From: Flavobacterium tagetis
Lineage (GTDB): Bacteria; Bacteroidota; Bacteroidia; Flavobacteriales; Flavobacteriaceae
DNA: 64,000 bases
Direction: 5' to 3'
Assembly (NCBI RefSeq): GCF_016735615.1
Contig: NZ_JAERSF010000001.1
Span: 1,302,001-1,366,000 of the forward strand
Positions 38,094 to 47,740 of the stretch are shown one piece after another. Position 1 is the stretch's first letter; every line of letters starts with the position of its first letter. The position numbers and the translations under genes are program-made. Below the pieces are notes generated by a model. The model made no database searches. It saw nothing but the letters and a program-made list of their open reading frames with translations, and had not been told where the DNA came from.

Positions 38094-39944
38094 ATGTGTG
38101 GAATTGTTGGATATATCGGTCATAGAGATGCATATCCAATTGTAATCAAGGGCTTGAAGCGTCTTGAATACAGAGGATATGACAGTGCCGGTGTTATGCT
38201 ATATGACGAAGAGTCGGGCATTAAAGTTTGCAAAACAAAAGGTAAAGTTTCCGATCTTGAGGCTAAAGCCAATGAAGGTTTTACAATAAACGGAAATATT
38301 GGAATTGGACACACACGTTGGGCAACTCACGGAGTTCCAAATGATGTGAATTCACACCCTCATCTTTCTAATTCTGGAGATTTAGCAATCATCCATAACG
38401 GAATTATCGAGAATTATGCGCCTTTGAAAGAGGAGCTTATCAAAAGAGGTTACACTTTTAAATCGGATACAGATACTGAAGTTTTAGTTAATTTAATAGA
38501 AGAGGTTCAAAAGAAAGAAAATATTAAATTAGGTAAAGCTGTTCAGATTGCATTGAACCAAGTTGTTGGTGCATATGCAATTGCTGTTTTTGATAAAAAA
38601 AATCCAAACGAACTTGTAGCGGCTAGATTAGGAAGTCCGCTGGCAATTGGCGTTGGAGAAGGAGAGTATTTTGTAGCTTCTGATGCTTCACCATTTATTG
38701 AATATACTTCAAATGCAGTTTATTTGGAAGATGGTGAAATGGCTAATATCAGATTGCATAAGCCAATCAAAATTAGAAAAATCCAAGATGATTCTTTAGT
38801 AGATCCTTATATTCAAGAACTTCAAATGAATTTGGAGCAGATTGAAAAAGGAGGGTATGATCATTTCATGCTTAAAGAAATCTACGAGCAGCCAAGTGTA
38901 ATTAAAGATACTTACAGAGGAAGACTTCATGCAAATGAAGGAATTGTTCAAATGGCTGGTGTTGAAGATAACTTAGAGAAATTCTTAAACGCAAAACGTA
39001 TTCTTATAGTAGCGTGCGGAACTTCTTGGCATGCTGGTTTAGTGGCAGAATATATCTTTGAGGAATTTACCCGTATTCCTGTAGAGGTAGAATATGCTTC
39101 TGAGTTTAGATATAGAAACCCAATCATTAACAAAGATGACGTAGTGATTGCTATTTCACAATCTGGTGAAACTGCAGATACTATGGCAGCTATTAAATTG
39201 GCAAAAGAAAATGGAGCATTTGTATTTGGAGTATGTAATGTTGTTGGGTCTTCTATTTCTAGGGAAAGCCATGCAGGTGCTTATACACACGCAGGGCCAG
39301 AAATTGGAGTGGCTTCTACAAAAGCATTTACTACTCAGATTACAGTTCTAACGATGATTGCTTTACGTTTAGGAAAAGCAAAAGGAACGTTGTCAAATAC
39401 AGATTTCCATACATATCTTCAAGAATTAGAAATCATTCCTGAGAAAGTTGCTGAAGCATTAGAAACTAATGATAAGGCAAAAGAAATTGCCGCTGCTTTT
39501 AAAGATTCACCAAACTGTCTTTATTTAGGTAGAGGATATAATTTCCCGGTTGCTTTAGAAGGTGCATTGAAGTTAAAAGAGATTTCATATATCCATGCAG
39601 AAGGATATCCAGCGGCTGAGATGAAGCACGGTCCGATTGCTTTAATTGACGAATTTATGCCAGTTATCGTTATTGCTCCAAAGCAAGGGCACTACGATAA
39701 AATTGTGAGTAATATTCAAGAAATTAAGTCAAGAAGCGGTAAAATTATTGCTGTAGTTACAAAAGGAGATACTCAAGTTCGCGAATTGGCAGATTATGTA
39801 ATCGAAATTCCAGAAACTTCAGATGCATTGTCGCCATTAGTTACTACAATTCCGTTGCAATTGCTTTCTTATTACATTGCTGTAATGAGAGGTTGTAATG
39901 TTGATCAGCCTCGTAACTTAGCGAAGTCGGTAACAGTAGAATAA
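38094..39944 (+). CDS. glmS: Glutamine-fructose-6-phosphate aminotransferase
   Basis: First committed step to UDP-GlcNAc: makes glucosamine-6-phosphate from fructose-6-phosphate and glutamine. 616 residues. Catalytic Cys2 opens the mature protein (MCGIVGYIGHRDA), followed by the glutaminase RGYDSAG and HTRWATHG motifs and two SIS sugar domains (SQSGETADT; GPIALIDEFMPV). The typical C-terminal PRNLAKSVTVE is present. The terminator after it recurs at 53.1 kb. Confidence 0.97.
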   Translation: MCGIVGYIGHRDAYPIVIKGLKRLEYRGYDSAGVMLYDEESGIKVCKTKGKVSDLEAKANEGFTINGNIGIGHTRWATHGVPNDVNSHPHLSNSGDLAIIHNGIIENYAPLKEELIKRGYTFKSDTDTEVLVNLIEEVQKKENIKLGKAVQIALNQVVGAYAIAVFDKKNPNELVAARLGSPLAIGVGEGEYFVASDASPFIEYTSNAVYLEDGEMANIRLHKPIKIRKIQDDSLVDPYIQELQMNLEQIEKGGYDHFMLKEIYEQPSVIKDTYRGRLHANEGIVQMAGVEDNLEKFLNAKRILIVACGTSWHAGLVAEYIFEEFTRIPVEVEYASEFRYRNPIINKDDVVIAISQSGETADTMAAIKLAKENGAFVFGVCNVVGSSISRESHAGAYTHAGPEIGVASTKAFTTQITVLTMIALRLGKAKGTLSNTDFHTYLQELEIIPEKVAEALETNDKAKEIAAAFKDSPNCLYLGRGYNFPVALEGALKLKEISYIHAEGYPAAEMKHGPIALIDEFMPVIVIAPKQGHYDKIVSNIQEIKSRSGKIIAVVTKGDTQVRELADYVIEIPETSDALSPLVTTIPLQLLSYYIAVMRGCNVDQPRNLAKSVTVE

Positions 39945-39957
39945 ATATATTTAAAAT

Positions 39958-39999
39958 ATAATTATGTTAAAAAAGCGAGATTTAGGTCTCGCTTTTTTT
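39958..39999 (+). repeat. 42-bp direct repeat, copy 1 (contains the glmS terminator)
   Basis: Begins ATAATTATGTTAAAAAAGCG and contains the stem AGCGAGA / TCTCGCT plus a T run. Identical to 53115-53156. It marks the left border of the accessory island. Confidence 0.95.
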
Positions 40000-40085
40000 A
40001 TGCCTATTTGTTAAAATTAAGATAAAATTTGTAGGAATATAATTATTCTATATGTTTATAGGAAATAATTTAAATTTTATACGCC

Positions 40086-40532
40086 GTGCAAAGATTTTTA
40101 CTCTTTATTTTTCTTCATTGCTCTTTTTTTTCAATTGCCCAAACTAAGCTCAACTTCAACTACGATCAAGCAGGAAATCAAATTACGAGAATATTATGTA
40201 TTAATTGTTCGGCTAAATCTGCAAAAGATATTGTAGAACCAGAAGCTTTAACTGAAAATGATTTACAAAAATTCTCTCCTGAAGACGTTATTTCTTATTA
40301 TCCAAATCCTGTAAAAGAAGAATTGTATTTACAGTGGGAATTGGCTCGTGATAATTATGTGGCTTCTATACATGTTTATTCCATGACAGGACAGGTATTG
40401 CGAACTTTTCAGCCCAATTCTAATACTAATAATTTGAGCATTCCTTTTCAGCAATATCCTACTGGGGTTTATCTGGTCTTGCTTTCTTATAAAGACGGGG
40501 GAGAAAAATCTATTAAAATCATTAAAAAGTAG
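40086..40532 (+). CDS. Small secreted protein with YD-like repeat and T9SS type A sorting domain
   Basis: 148 residues, starting at a GTG. Signal peptide MQRFLLFIFLHCSFFSIAQ. The mature protein opens with FNYDQAGNQITRIL, which looks like a single YD/Rhs repeat. From residue about 70 it is a T9SS type A C-terminal sorting domain: YYPNPVKEELYLQW, VYSMTGQVLRTF, PTGVYLVLLSY and a basic KSIKIIKK end. It should be exported by the type IX system and held at the surface. It ends 6 nt before the Rhs gene start, so the two are one operon and may be partners. Confidence 0.85.
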   Translation: MQRFLLFIFLHCSFFSIAQTKLNFNYDQAGNQITRILCINCSAKSAKDIVEPEALTENDLQKFSPEDVISYYPNPVKEELYLQWELARDNYVASIHVYSMTGQVLRTFQPNSNTNNLSIPFQQYPTGVYLVLLSYKDGGEKSIKIIKK

Positions 40533-40538
40533 TTCGTA

Positions 40539-43500
40539 ATGAAGAAGTTTTATATCAGCCTATTGTTTCTATTTGTTGGTTTATTTGGTTTTGGACAGTC
40601 AACAGAAGTGGGTGTTACAGAAGGGGAGTTATCGGTTTCTCTATTAGGAGCTGCAACTTATGCAATTCCAATTACTGTTCCGCCCGGAATTAATGGAGTT
40701 GTGCCCCAAATTAGTTTGACATATAATAGTCAGTTAGGAAATGGAATGGCAGGTTACGGATGGAATATAGCTGGAATTTCAACAGTTTCAAGAATTCCTG
40801 CAACTAAATTTCATGACGATGTTATTGATGCAGTTGATTTTAATGCCCTAGATCGATTTGCATTAGATGGTCAGCGGTTAATAGTCAAAAATGGAACTAA
40901 TGGAGCTTACGGCGCTGATAAAACAATTTATGAGACGGAAAGTTTTTCTAATATAAAAATAACGTCTTTTGGAGTACATCCTTTGGGTGCAAATTATGGT
41001 CCTGCTTATTTTTTAGTTGAATATCCAGATGGTTCCAAAGCTTATTATGGTTATTCTGCGGATTCTCGATCTGTAACAGATTGGGCAATTACATATTGGG
41101 AAAATCCTCAAGGAGTGCGAATAAGCTATAATTATTCTGCATCAGAGAATTCATTTAATAATGTGTTAAATATAATATCTATAAAATATGGTAGTATTGC
41201 TACTACAACGCCAATAAATGAAATAAAATTTAAATATGATACAAGAAAACGCGCAGAACAGTCTTATATAGGAGGTTTAAGTATTGTTAGAAATACAATT
41301 CTTAAAGAGATTAATGTTGTAGGTAATGGTGTAGGTTTTAGAAATTATATTTTAGAGCAGGAAGAAACATCTTTGGGTTATCAGAGATTGAAAGCCCTAA
41401 CAGAAAAAAGCGGTGATAGCAGTAAGAGTTACAATCCAACAACATTTACATATGAAACTACGATTAGCGATGTTCCTTTGGTAATAGCTCAACCAGCAAC
41501 ATTGGGAATTTCAGGAATAGATTACACAAATACAGACTATATATCTGGTGATTTTGATAATGACGGAAAAACAGATGTTTTATTGTTTTCAAAAACAGAG
41601 GGATTGAAAAATAAGTTTACTTTGTTTTCTCATATAACCGCTGGGGCTTTTAATTCTGGAAAAACAGAGAATGTTGACACTTTTGATAATATTTTTACTG
41701 CTTCTTTTTTAAGTTCAGATAATAAATTGCTACCACAAGGTTGGCTCACCTTAAAAAAGACAGATACAAATTGTAGTATTTCGCTTTACGGTTCAGGTTC
41801 TACTTCTTCTACTTCTAAGCATTATGAAAAACAATATAATTTTAGTAAAACGGTAGCAAAAGAATCTAATTGGTCGTATTGCGATCCCAAAGATTATAAG
41901 GGATTAGTATTAGAAAATATTCCGATAGAGTATGTTAGTGGAGATTTTGATGGTGATGGTTTAACCGATGTCATTGCAATCGAAAAGAGTTTCTATTACA
42001 CTACTAGGGTTTGTAATTTTGGAAACCACACAACAGAATATCCACAAACTTTTTATCAAGGAGGGAAATCTTATCTTTTTAATTTAGATAGACGCCTTAA
42101 CTCCAACGAACCGGAGAATATTGGAAATATCGTCATTAACAGCGTAGGAAATTCAAAAATTTTTGTTGCTGACTTTGATGGCGATGGTAAATCTGATATC
42201 TATGTTTTTGAACCTAGCTATATAAGAGTGCACACCTTAACTAAAGATAAAAAGCTGGTTTTATTACATCAAAATGATATTGCTGATGCAAGTTTGGATC
42301 TTAAACGACAAATTTTATTTGGAGATTTTAACGGCGATGGAAAAATGGATTTTGTAATACCACAAAAGGACAATGTAGATAGCTGGACTTTTTATTTTTC
42401 TACAGGAACAAGATTCAACAAAGTAAATACATCAATAGGTTTGCCTTATTACACCTCATATATGGGATATTTTGGTGTTGTTGGTTTTCCAACAACTACT
42501 TACAGTTTAAATGAGAATACTTTTGTTGCTAATGATTTTAATGGAGATGGAAAAACAGATATTTTGTACCAGCAAAATTTTACTGTAGAATATGTCATGA
42601 CAGGAAGCGGTGCAGATTATTCAAGAAAAGGAGAGTCTCAGATTACAAAATTGGTTTTGCTCGAAAATTTATCTTGTACAGGAAGTGCAATTAGTTTTAA
42701 CTTGATTAATAAATCATCTCAGCTTGCGGGAGTAAAAAGAAGTTCAATTCCAATCTTTACAAATCATAATAAAATCAATCAAAATTTAGAGTATAGTTTA
42801 ATCAGCGATAATAAAATTATATCTTTCAACAGTCCAAAAGATAATCGTGAAGATGTTTTACTCAAAGGAATCACCAATGGGAATCAAGTAAAAGAGACTA
42901 TCACATATAAACCTCTGAAACAAGATCCTTATGAGCCTTTTTATACTCCGTCAGCATTAGCTGAAACATTTCCTAATACAGATGTTGTAATTTCGCAAGG
43001 CTTTAAAATGGTCTCTATGTTAGAAAAACAAAGTAAAGAGGTATCTAAAAAGCAACGTTATTTTTACGCAGAAGCCGTTTTAAATATAGAAGGACTTGGC
43101 TTCTTAGGATTTCGTTCAACCTCAAAAACAAATTGGTACCAAAACGATTCCCAGATAATTTCTACGGTTTCTAAATTTGATACTAATTTAAGAGGAGCTA
43201 ATGTAGAAAATTATACGGTGTTAGGTTTGCATTCTCCTTTAAGGTATAATCCTAATGCAATTAGTATTCCAAATACTATAGTGAAAGAGAACGGTTATAA
43301 TGTGGCAGGTGTCGAAAGTTTAACAGCAACTCAAAGCATAATTTTAAAACCTAATACATGGATTAAACCAGGAAGCACATTTTCAGCTAAGATAAATGAA
43401 GATGCCTGTAGTGGAACATCGATTAATACACCTTCAAATTTTGTAACTAAATCATTGCTGACTTACGAAAGTGAGTTGCAATCTAACAAAGTTTTTAAAA

Positions 43501-46500
43501 TTAAAAATAGTAAAACTAAGCAATTTAATGGTTTAGAAAATACAAGTACCGAAACCACAATAGACTATGATAGTTATAATAATGTTGTAAAATCTGTTAC
43601 ACTACTAAAAGAATCGGGAATTACTGTTCAAACTACAGTTTCAAATATTGGTTATGAAGCTCCTGTCTCTTCTCTATATGTAATTGGAAGACCTTCTTCC
43701 AAAAATCAAAGTGTTAGTGTTTCAGGTGATGTAATGACATCTGAAGAGTTGTATTCTTATCAAAATAGTTTGTTAACCCAAATTAAGAAAAAGGGAACAA
43801 ATACAGATTATATTGTTGAAGATAATATATATGATGCTTTTGGTAATGTTACTAAAAAAACAATAACAGTAGCAGGTTTAGTTCCAAGGATAACCAGTTA
43901 TGAATATGATACTTCTGGCCGTTTTTTAACTGTAAGCAAAGATATTGAAGGATTGTCTACTGCTTATGAATATAATCTAAGTAATGGGGTGTTAAAAAAC
44001 GAAACAAATCCATTTGGGTTAAAAACTTCGTATGATTATGATTCATGGTTCAAAAAAACAACAACTACTGATTATTTAGGGAAAACCAGCAGTTGTACTT
44101 ATACTAAAAATAATGAACAGACAATTATTTCGATCATTGCTGATGATGGCAGTGCAAGTGAGGAAACCTTTGATAGTTTAGGAAGAAAAACTAAATCTGG
44201 AATAAAAGATATTAATGGTTCTTTCTCATTTATTTCTTATGAATACGATATTTATGACAGAAACTTTAAAGTAAGTGAGCCTTATTTTGGCATATCGCCT
44301 ACTCAATGGAATCAAACTAATTTTGATGAATATGGAAGAACAATTCAAAACCAATCGTTTACAGGAAAAGTAACCAATATTACGTATTCAGGATTAGCGA
44401 CAACCATAAGCGATGGAATAAAATCTAAAACTTCGGTTAAAAACGCAATGGGGAATATTGTCTCTATGACCGATAGTCCTGGAGGAACTATTACGTATGC
44501 TTATTTTGCAAATGGAAATCTAAAATCATCTAATTACAATGGCGTTAATACCACAATAGAACAAGATGGCTGGGGCAGGAAAACAAAATTGGTAGATGCA
44601 TCAGCAGGAACATACACGTACGGGTATAACGGTTTTGGCGAAACGATTTCAGAAACCACTCCAAACGGAACTACAGTATATGTTCTAGATGAAGTTGGAA
44701 GAATAAAACAAAAAACAATTTCGGGAACCAGTACAAATTCAAAAACAACGTATGCATACGATTCGTCTTCTAAATTGCTTTTAAATTCTAAGTTTGAAGA
44801 TTTAAGTAATGGAACAAATGTTATCATTAATGATTATACTTATGATAACTATAAGCGAGTTAGTAACTCTGTCGAAACCACGCCTTTTGCTAGTTTTACA
44901 AAGACAGTAAGTTATGATGCTTTTGGAAGAGTAGAACTTGAAACTTCGACTGCTGTGGCTGGAGGAAAATCGAGCAGCAAGACAGTTAAAAATGTTTATA
45001 AAAATGGCTCGCACTGGCAAATATTAGACAATGCTACAAGTGCGATTTTATGGCAGGTAAATACGGTAAATGCAAGAGGGCAATTGCGTACAGCCCAAAG
45101 CGGACCACTTGCAATAACCCGTGATTATAATATATATGGTTTAACAACGCTGTTTAAGTATGATAGAATTTCTAATTCAGCGAATATTTTGACTTTAAAC
45201 ACTGTTTTTGATGCTAAACGCGGAAATTTAACCAGTAGAACAAATAGTTTATTTGGCCAAAACGAAAACTTTAAATACGATGCGCAAGACCGTTTGACAG
45301 AATTTACAAATGTTAAAGGTGAACAGGAAAAACAATTGTACGATGATCAGGGAAGAATAACGCAAAATAATCTGGGAACTTACAGTTATACCATAACGGG
45401 AAAACCTTATCAGAACAACTCGATAGAGGTAACACCAGAAGTATTAGAATATTATGCGGCAAGACCTATTCAAAATATTAGTTATAATACTTTTAAAAGT
45501 CCAGTACAGATTGAAGAAGCGGGGATAGATAAAATAAGTTTTAATTATAATGATTCAAATAGCCGTACCGCCATGTTTTATGGAGGATTGCAGGATGATA
45601 AACTCCAAAGACCAATGCGTAAATATTATGCTGCCGATGGCACAATGGAGATTAAGCATAATATTGCAACAGGCGTTTTTGAGTTTATAACCTATATAGG
45701 AGGGGATGGTTACAGTGCGCCAATTGTAGTAAAAGGTGACGGAAATGTGCAAAACCTCTTATATTTACAAAGAGATTATCAAGGAAGTATTTTGTCTATT
45801 ACTGATGGTAACGGAGCAATACTCGAAAAAAGATTATTTGATGCTTGGGGCGCTATTGTAAGTGTGCAGGATGGTGCAGGAAACAATCTTGCTGGATTGA
45901 CAATATTAGACAGAGGTTATACAGGTCATGAACATTTGCAAAGTGTTGGCTTAATAAATATGAATGGTCGTATTTACGACCCAAAACTGCATCGTTTTTT
46001 ACAGCCTGATAATTTTGTACAAGATCCTTCTAATACACAGAATTTTAACCGTTATGGGTATTGTTGGAATAATCCGTTAGTTTATACAGATCCTAGTGGG
46101 GAAATCGTACCTTTAGTTGTTGCGGCAATTATAGTTGTTAGTGCGGCAGTAAATGTTTATCAAAATTGGGGTAAAATAACAGGAGGAACAGGTAAGTTTT
46201 CTGATATTAATTGGGGTAAATTTGTTGCCTATACTGGTACAGGAGCGGTAGCAGGAGCGTTAACAGTTTATGGCGGACCTTATGGAGTTATTTGGGCAGG
46301 AGGATTTCAAAATTTTAGCAATTCTGTAATTAACGGGGATAATTTTAGAACCACATTGGAAAATACAGGATCGGGTATTGCGGCAGGGGGATTAACCTTG
46401 GGATTTGGGCAAGGGCTTGGATTGGCTTTCCCTAATGGAATTTTTAGTTTTGGTAATCCGATTCTAAAAGAAGGTGTAAACAATACCTTTGGAACTGTTT

Positions 46501-46823
46501 TATCTTCTTTTCTTACAACATCAATACTTGCTGGTGACTTTAATGAAGGCTTTAAAACGGCCTTTAATCCAGTTAATATAGGTTCTGCGTTAATTTTAGG
46601 AGGTTTAGAAGGTGCGAGACAAATTCCTAATAATACAAAAGTACCCGTAGAGGCAATTAGACAGAATCAGCCTCTTTTGGAGTCTTTGCAATTGAATTCA
46701 ATTCCTTTAAGGACTTTACCACAAAATGTAGTAATTCCTCCTGCGCCAGTTTTTATTCCGCAACGAACAGTTATTCCGCAAAAATACAATTATAATATTT
46801 CACAAAATAAATATAAAGGATAA
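40539..46823 (+). CDS. Large SpvB/FG-GAP/Rhs YD-repeat protein with variable C-terminal tip
   Basis: 2094 residues. Signal peptide (1-about 20). An SpvB-like N-terminal domain (EVGVTEGELSVSLLGAATY, ISLTYNSQLGNGMAGYGW). Five FG-GAP/VCBS calcium-binding-type motifs of DFDGDGKSD form at about residues 335, 467, 545, 594 and 665. YD repeats fill about 1080-1720. The Rhs core ends near 1850 with GYTGHEHL...MNGRIYDPKLHRFLQPD and DPSGE, where Rhs tips are normally cut. The remaining about 240 residues are Gly-rich and hydrophobic (TGTGAVAGALTVYGG) with a Pro-rich end (VVIPPAPVFIPQ); no nuclease or deaminase motif is seen. The Rhs shell should encapsulate and deliver this tip. The stop overlaps the next ATG (TAATG). 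Confidence 0.9.
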   Translation: MKKFYISLLFLFVGLFGFGQSTEVGVTEGELSVSLLGAATYAIPITVPPGINGVVPQISLTYNSQLGNGMAGYGWNIAGISTVSRIPATKFHDDVIDAVDFNALDRFALDGQRLIVKNGTNGAYGADKTIYETESFSNIKITSFGVHPLGANYGPAYFLVEYPDGSKAYYGYSADSRSVTDWAITYWENPQGVRISYNYSASENSFNNVLNIISIKYGSIATTTPINEIKFKYDTRKRAEQSYIGGLSIVRNTILKEINVVGNGVGFRNYILEQEETSLGYQRLKALTEKSGDSSKSYNPTTFTYETTISDVPLVIAQPATLGISGIDYTNTDYISGDFDNDGKTDVLLFSKTEGLKNKFTLFSHITAGAFNSGKTENVDTFDNIFTASFLSSDNKLLPQGWLTLKKTDTNCSISLYGSGSTSSTSKHYEKQYNFSKTVAKESNWSYCDPKDYKGLVLENIPIEYVSGDFDGDGLTDVIAIEKSFYYTTRVCNFGNHTTEYPQTFYQGGKSYLFNLDRRLNSNEPENIGNIVINSVGNSKIFVADFDGDGKSDIYVFEPSYIRVHTLTKDKKLVLLHQNDIADASLDLKRQILFGDFNGDGKMDFVIPQKDNVDSWTFYFSTGTRFNKVNTSIGLPYYTSYMGYFGVVGFPTTTYSLNENTFVANDFNGDGKTDILYQQNFTVEYVMTGSGADYSRKGESQITKLVLLENLSCTGSAISFNLINKSSQLAGVKRSSIPIFTNHNKINQNLEYSLISDNKIISFNSPKDNREDVLLKGITNGNQVKETITYKPLKQDPYEPFYTPSALAETFPNTDVVISQGFKMVSMLEKQSKEVSKKQRYFYAEAVLNIEGLGFLGFRSTSKTNWYQNDSQIISTVSKFDTNLRGANVENYTVLGLHSPLRYNPNAISIPNTIVKENGYNVAGVESLTATQSIILKPNTWIKPGSTFSAKINEDACSGTSINTPSNFVTKSLLTYESELQSNKVFKIKNSKTKQFNGLENTSTETTIDYDSYNNVVKSVTLLKESGITVQTTVSNIGYEAPVSSLYVIGRPSSKNQSVSVSGDVMTSEELYSYQNSLLTQIKKKGTNTDYIVEDNIYDAFGNVTKKTITVAGLVPRITSYEYDTSGRFLTVSKDIEGLSTAYEYNLSNGVLKNETNPFGLKTSYDYDSWFKKTTTTDYLGKTSSCTYTKNNEQTIISIIADDGSASEETFDSLGRKTKSGIKDINGSFSFISYEYDIYDRNFKVSEPYFGISPTQWNQTNFDEYGRTIQNQSFTGKVTNITYSGLATTISDGIKSKTSVKNAMGNIVSMTDSPGGTITYAYFANGNLKSSNYNGVNTTIEQDGWGRKTKLVDASAGTYTYGYNGFGETISETTPNGTTVYVLDEVGRIKQKTISGTSTNSKTTYAYDSSSKLLLNSKFEDLSNGTNVIINDYTYDNYKRVSNSVETTPFASFTKTVSYDAFGRVELETSTAVAGGKSSSKTVKNVYKNGSHWQILDNATSAILWQVNTVNARGQLRTAQSGPLAITRDYNIYGLTTLFKYDRISNSANILTLNTVFDAKRGNLTSRTNSLFGQNENFKYDAQDRLTEFTNVKGEQEKQLYDDQGRITQNNLGTYSYTITGKPYQNNSIEVTPEVLEYYAARPIQNISYNTFKSPVQIEEAGIDKISFNYNDSNSRTAMFYGGLQDDKLQRPMRKYYAADGTMEIKHNIATGVFEFITYIGGDGYSAPIVVKGDGNVQNLLYLQRDYQGSILSITDGNGAILEKRLFDAWGAIVSVQDGAGNNLAGLTILDRGYTGHEHLQSVGLINMNGRIYDPKLHRFLQPDNFVQDPSNTQNFNRYGYCWNNPLVYTDPSGEIVPLVVAAIIVVSAAVNVYQNWGKITGGTGKFSDINWGKFVAYTGTGAVAGALTVYGGPYGVIWAGGFQNFSNSVINGDNFRTTLENTGSGIAAGGLTLGFGQGLGLAFPNGIFSFGNPILKEGVNNTFGTVLSSFLTTSILAGDFNEGFKTAFNPVNIGSALILGGLEGARQIPNNTKVPVEAIRQNQPLLESLQLNSIPLRTLPQNVVIPPAPVFIPQRTVIPQKYNYNISQNKYKG

Positions 46824-47221
46824 TGGAGAAAAAAAATTATATTCTCATTTTAATTATAATCATTGGTTTGATAATGTTATTATGGGGAAAAGAGCTAGGT
46901 AAAAAAGAAATAAAAAAAGACTTAGGTGATTATGATTTCACAATAGGTGTTGTTGAAGCTTATTTTAGAAGGGGAACCATAGGATATAACGTTGGTAGAA
47001 GTTCAATTACATATTCTTATACTGTAGGCGGTATTCGTTATATGAATAATTATGATATGTTGTTTTATAAACTTCCTTCTTCGCCAGATGTTAATGACAA
47101 GTTTGTAGTAGCATATAACAAAAATGATCCTCAAAAAAGTATTTTGTTAGGGGACTATGCAATTAAAAACGACGAAGATTTTAATAATTTTATAAAAGAA
47201 GGGATTAAGATTAGTTTTTAG
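46823..47221 (+). CDS. Putative membrane-anchored immunity protein (DUF3592-like)
   Basis: 132 residues: one N-terminal membrane helix (about 7-23), then a beta-rich domain with ITYSYTVGGIRYMNN and FVVAYNKNDPQKSILL, a layout like DUF3592. Its start overlaps the Rhs stop (TAATG), the position expected for the cognate immunity gene. A membrane-attached immunity protein would suit a toxin tip acting at the membrane or in the periplasm; that is inference. Confidence 0.7.
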   Translation: MEKKNYILILIIIIGLIMLLWGKELGKKEIKKDLGDYDFTIGVVEAYFRRGTIGYNVGRSSITYSYTVGGIRYMNNYDMLFYKLPSSPDVNDKFVVAYNKNDPQKSILLGDYAIKNDEDFNNFIKEGIKISF

Positions 47222-47280
47222 GTGAGTGGTATAAAAAACATATTGACAATCTTTTTTGTTAATAAAGTACTTTTAAATGA

Positions 47281-47534
47281 GATTAAACAGAATCAGCCTG
47301 CCTTAGAGTTTTTACAATTGAATTCAATTCCTTTAAGGACTTTGCCGCAAAATGTGGTAATTCCTCCTGCGCCAGTTTTTATTCCGCAACGAACAGTAAT
47401 CCCTCAAAAGTACAATTACAATATTTCACAAAATAAATATAAAGGAAAATCCAAATGATTTAGAGAAATATAAAAAACTGTTTGCAGAAAAAATACCAGA
47501 TGATGCTATTAAATTGGAGTGAGGAAAGAGAGTA
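47281..47534 (+). pseudogene. Displaced Rhs C-terminal tail fragment
   Basis: 47281-47449 repeats the last 54 codons or so of the Rhs gene (46659-46820) with high nucleotide identity, including LNSIPLRTLPQNVVIPPAP. It is joined to unrelated upstream sequence (a GTG-start reading from 47222 exists but has no signal or head). After KYKG a one-base insertion in an A run shifts the frame; restoring it continues the tail as NPNDLEKYKKLFAEKIPDD and stops near 47520. The fragment is therefore a former tip end, left behind by an earlier cassette. Confidence 0.85.
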
Positions 47535-47559
47535 AAATTTAATTTTTTACTGAAGTAAT

Positions 47560-47593
47560 CCCCCGCTACCGCACGAATCCTTTCGTGTGGCAT
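47560..47593 (+). repeat. REP1
   Basis: Core GCACGAATCCTTTCGTGTGG with stem CACGAA / TTCGTG, preceded by a C-rich foot. Confidence 0.9.
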
Positions 47594-47691
47594 AACGGAA
47601 ATGAGTTGAAGTTTAAAATTTGTAAGTACTTAAGAAAAAATGAGCAGAAATTACAAATTTGATAATCCTGTTTGATGTTTAAGCAGAACGT

Positions 47692-47724
47692 ACCACACGA
47701 AAGGATTCGTGCGGGAGCGGGGGA
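47692..47724 (-). repeat. REP2
   Basis: Inverse orientation of REP1: CCACACGAAAGGATTCGTGC then GGGAGCGGGGG. Confidence 0.9.
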
Positions 47725-47740
47725 TATAGACCCACATTTA

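Larger units (their letters stand above)
47560..47724. mobile_element. 165-bp miniature element from an internally deleted RAYT
   Basis: REP palindromes at 47560-47593 and 47692-47724 face each other. Between them the first 31 nt of the transposase gene (ATG at 47640, reading MSRNYKFDNP) are fused directly to its last codons (TTTGATGTTTAA, 47671-47682). Compared with the full copy at 48369-49056 about 520 bp are missing. It is a non-autonomous, MITE-like derivative. Confidence 0.88.

Noticed and set aside
47222..47458. A separate 78-residue gene
   Set aside because: Its second half is a copy of the Rhs tail and its first part has no features; treated as a displaced fragment.
47672..47740. 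Extension of the candidate immunity gene upstream to 47672
   Set aside because: The added residues translate the deleted RAYT 3' end and REP2, so they are unlikely to be part of the real protein.
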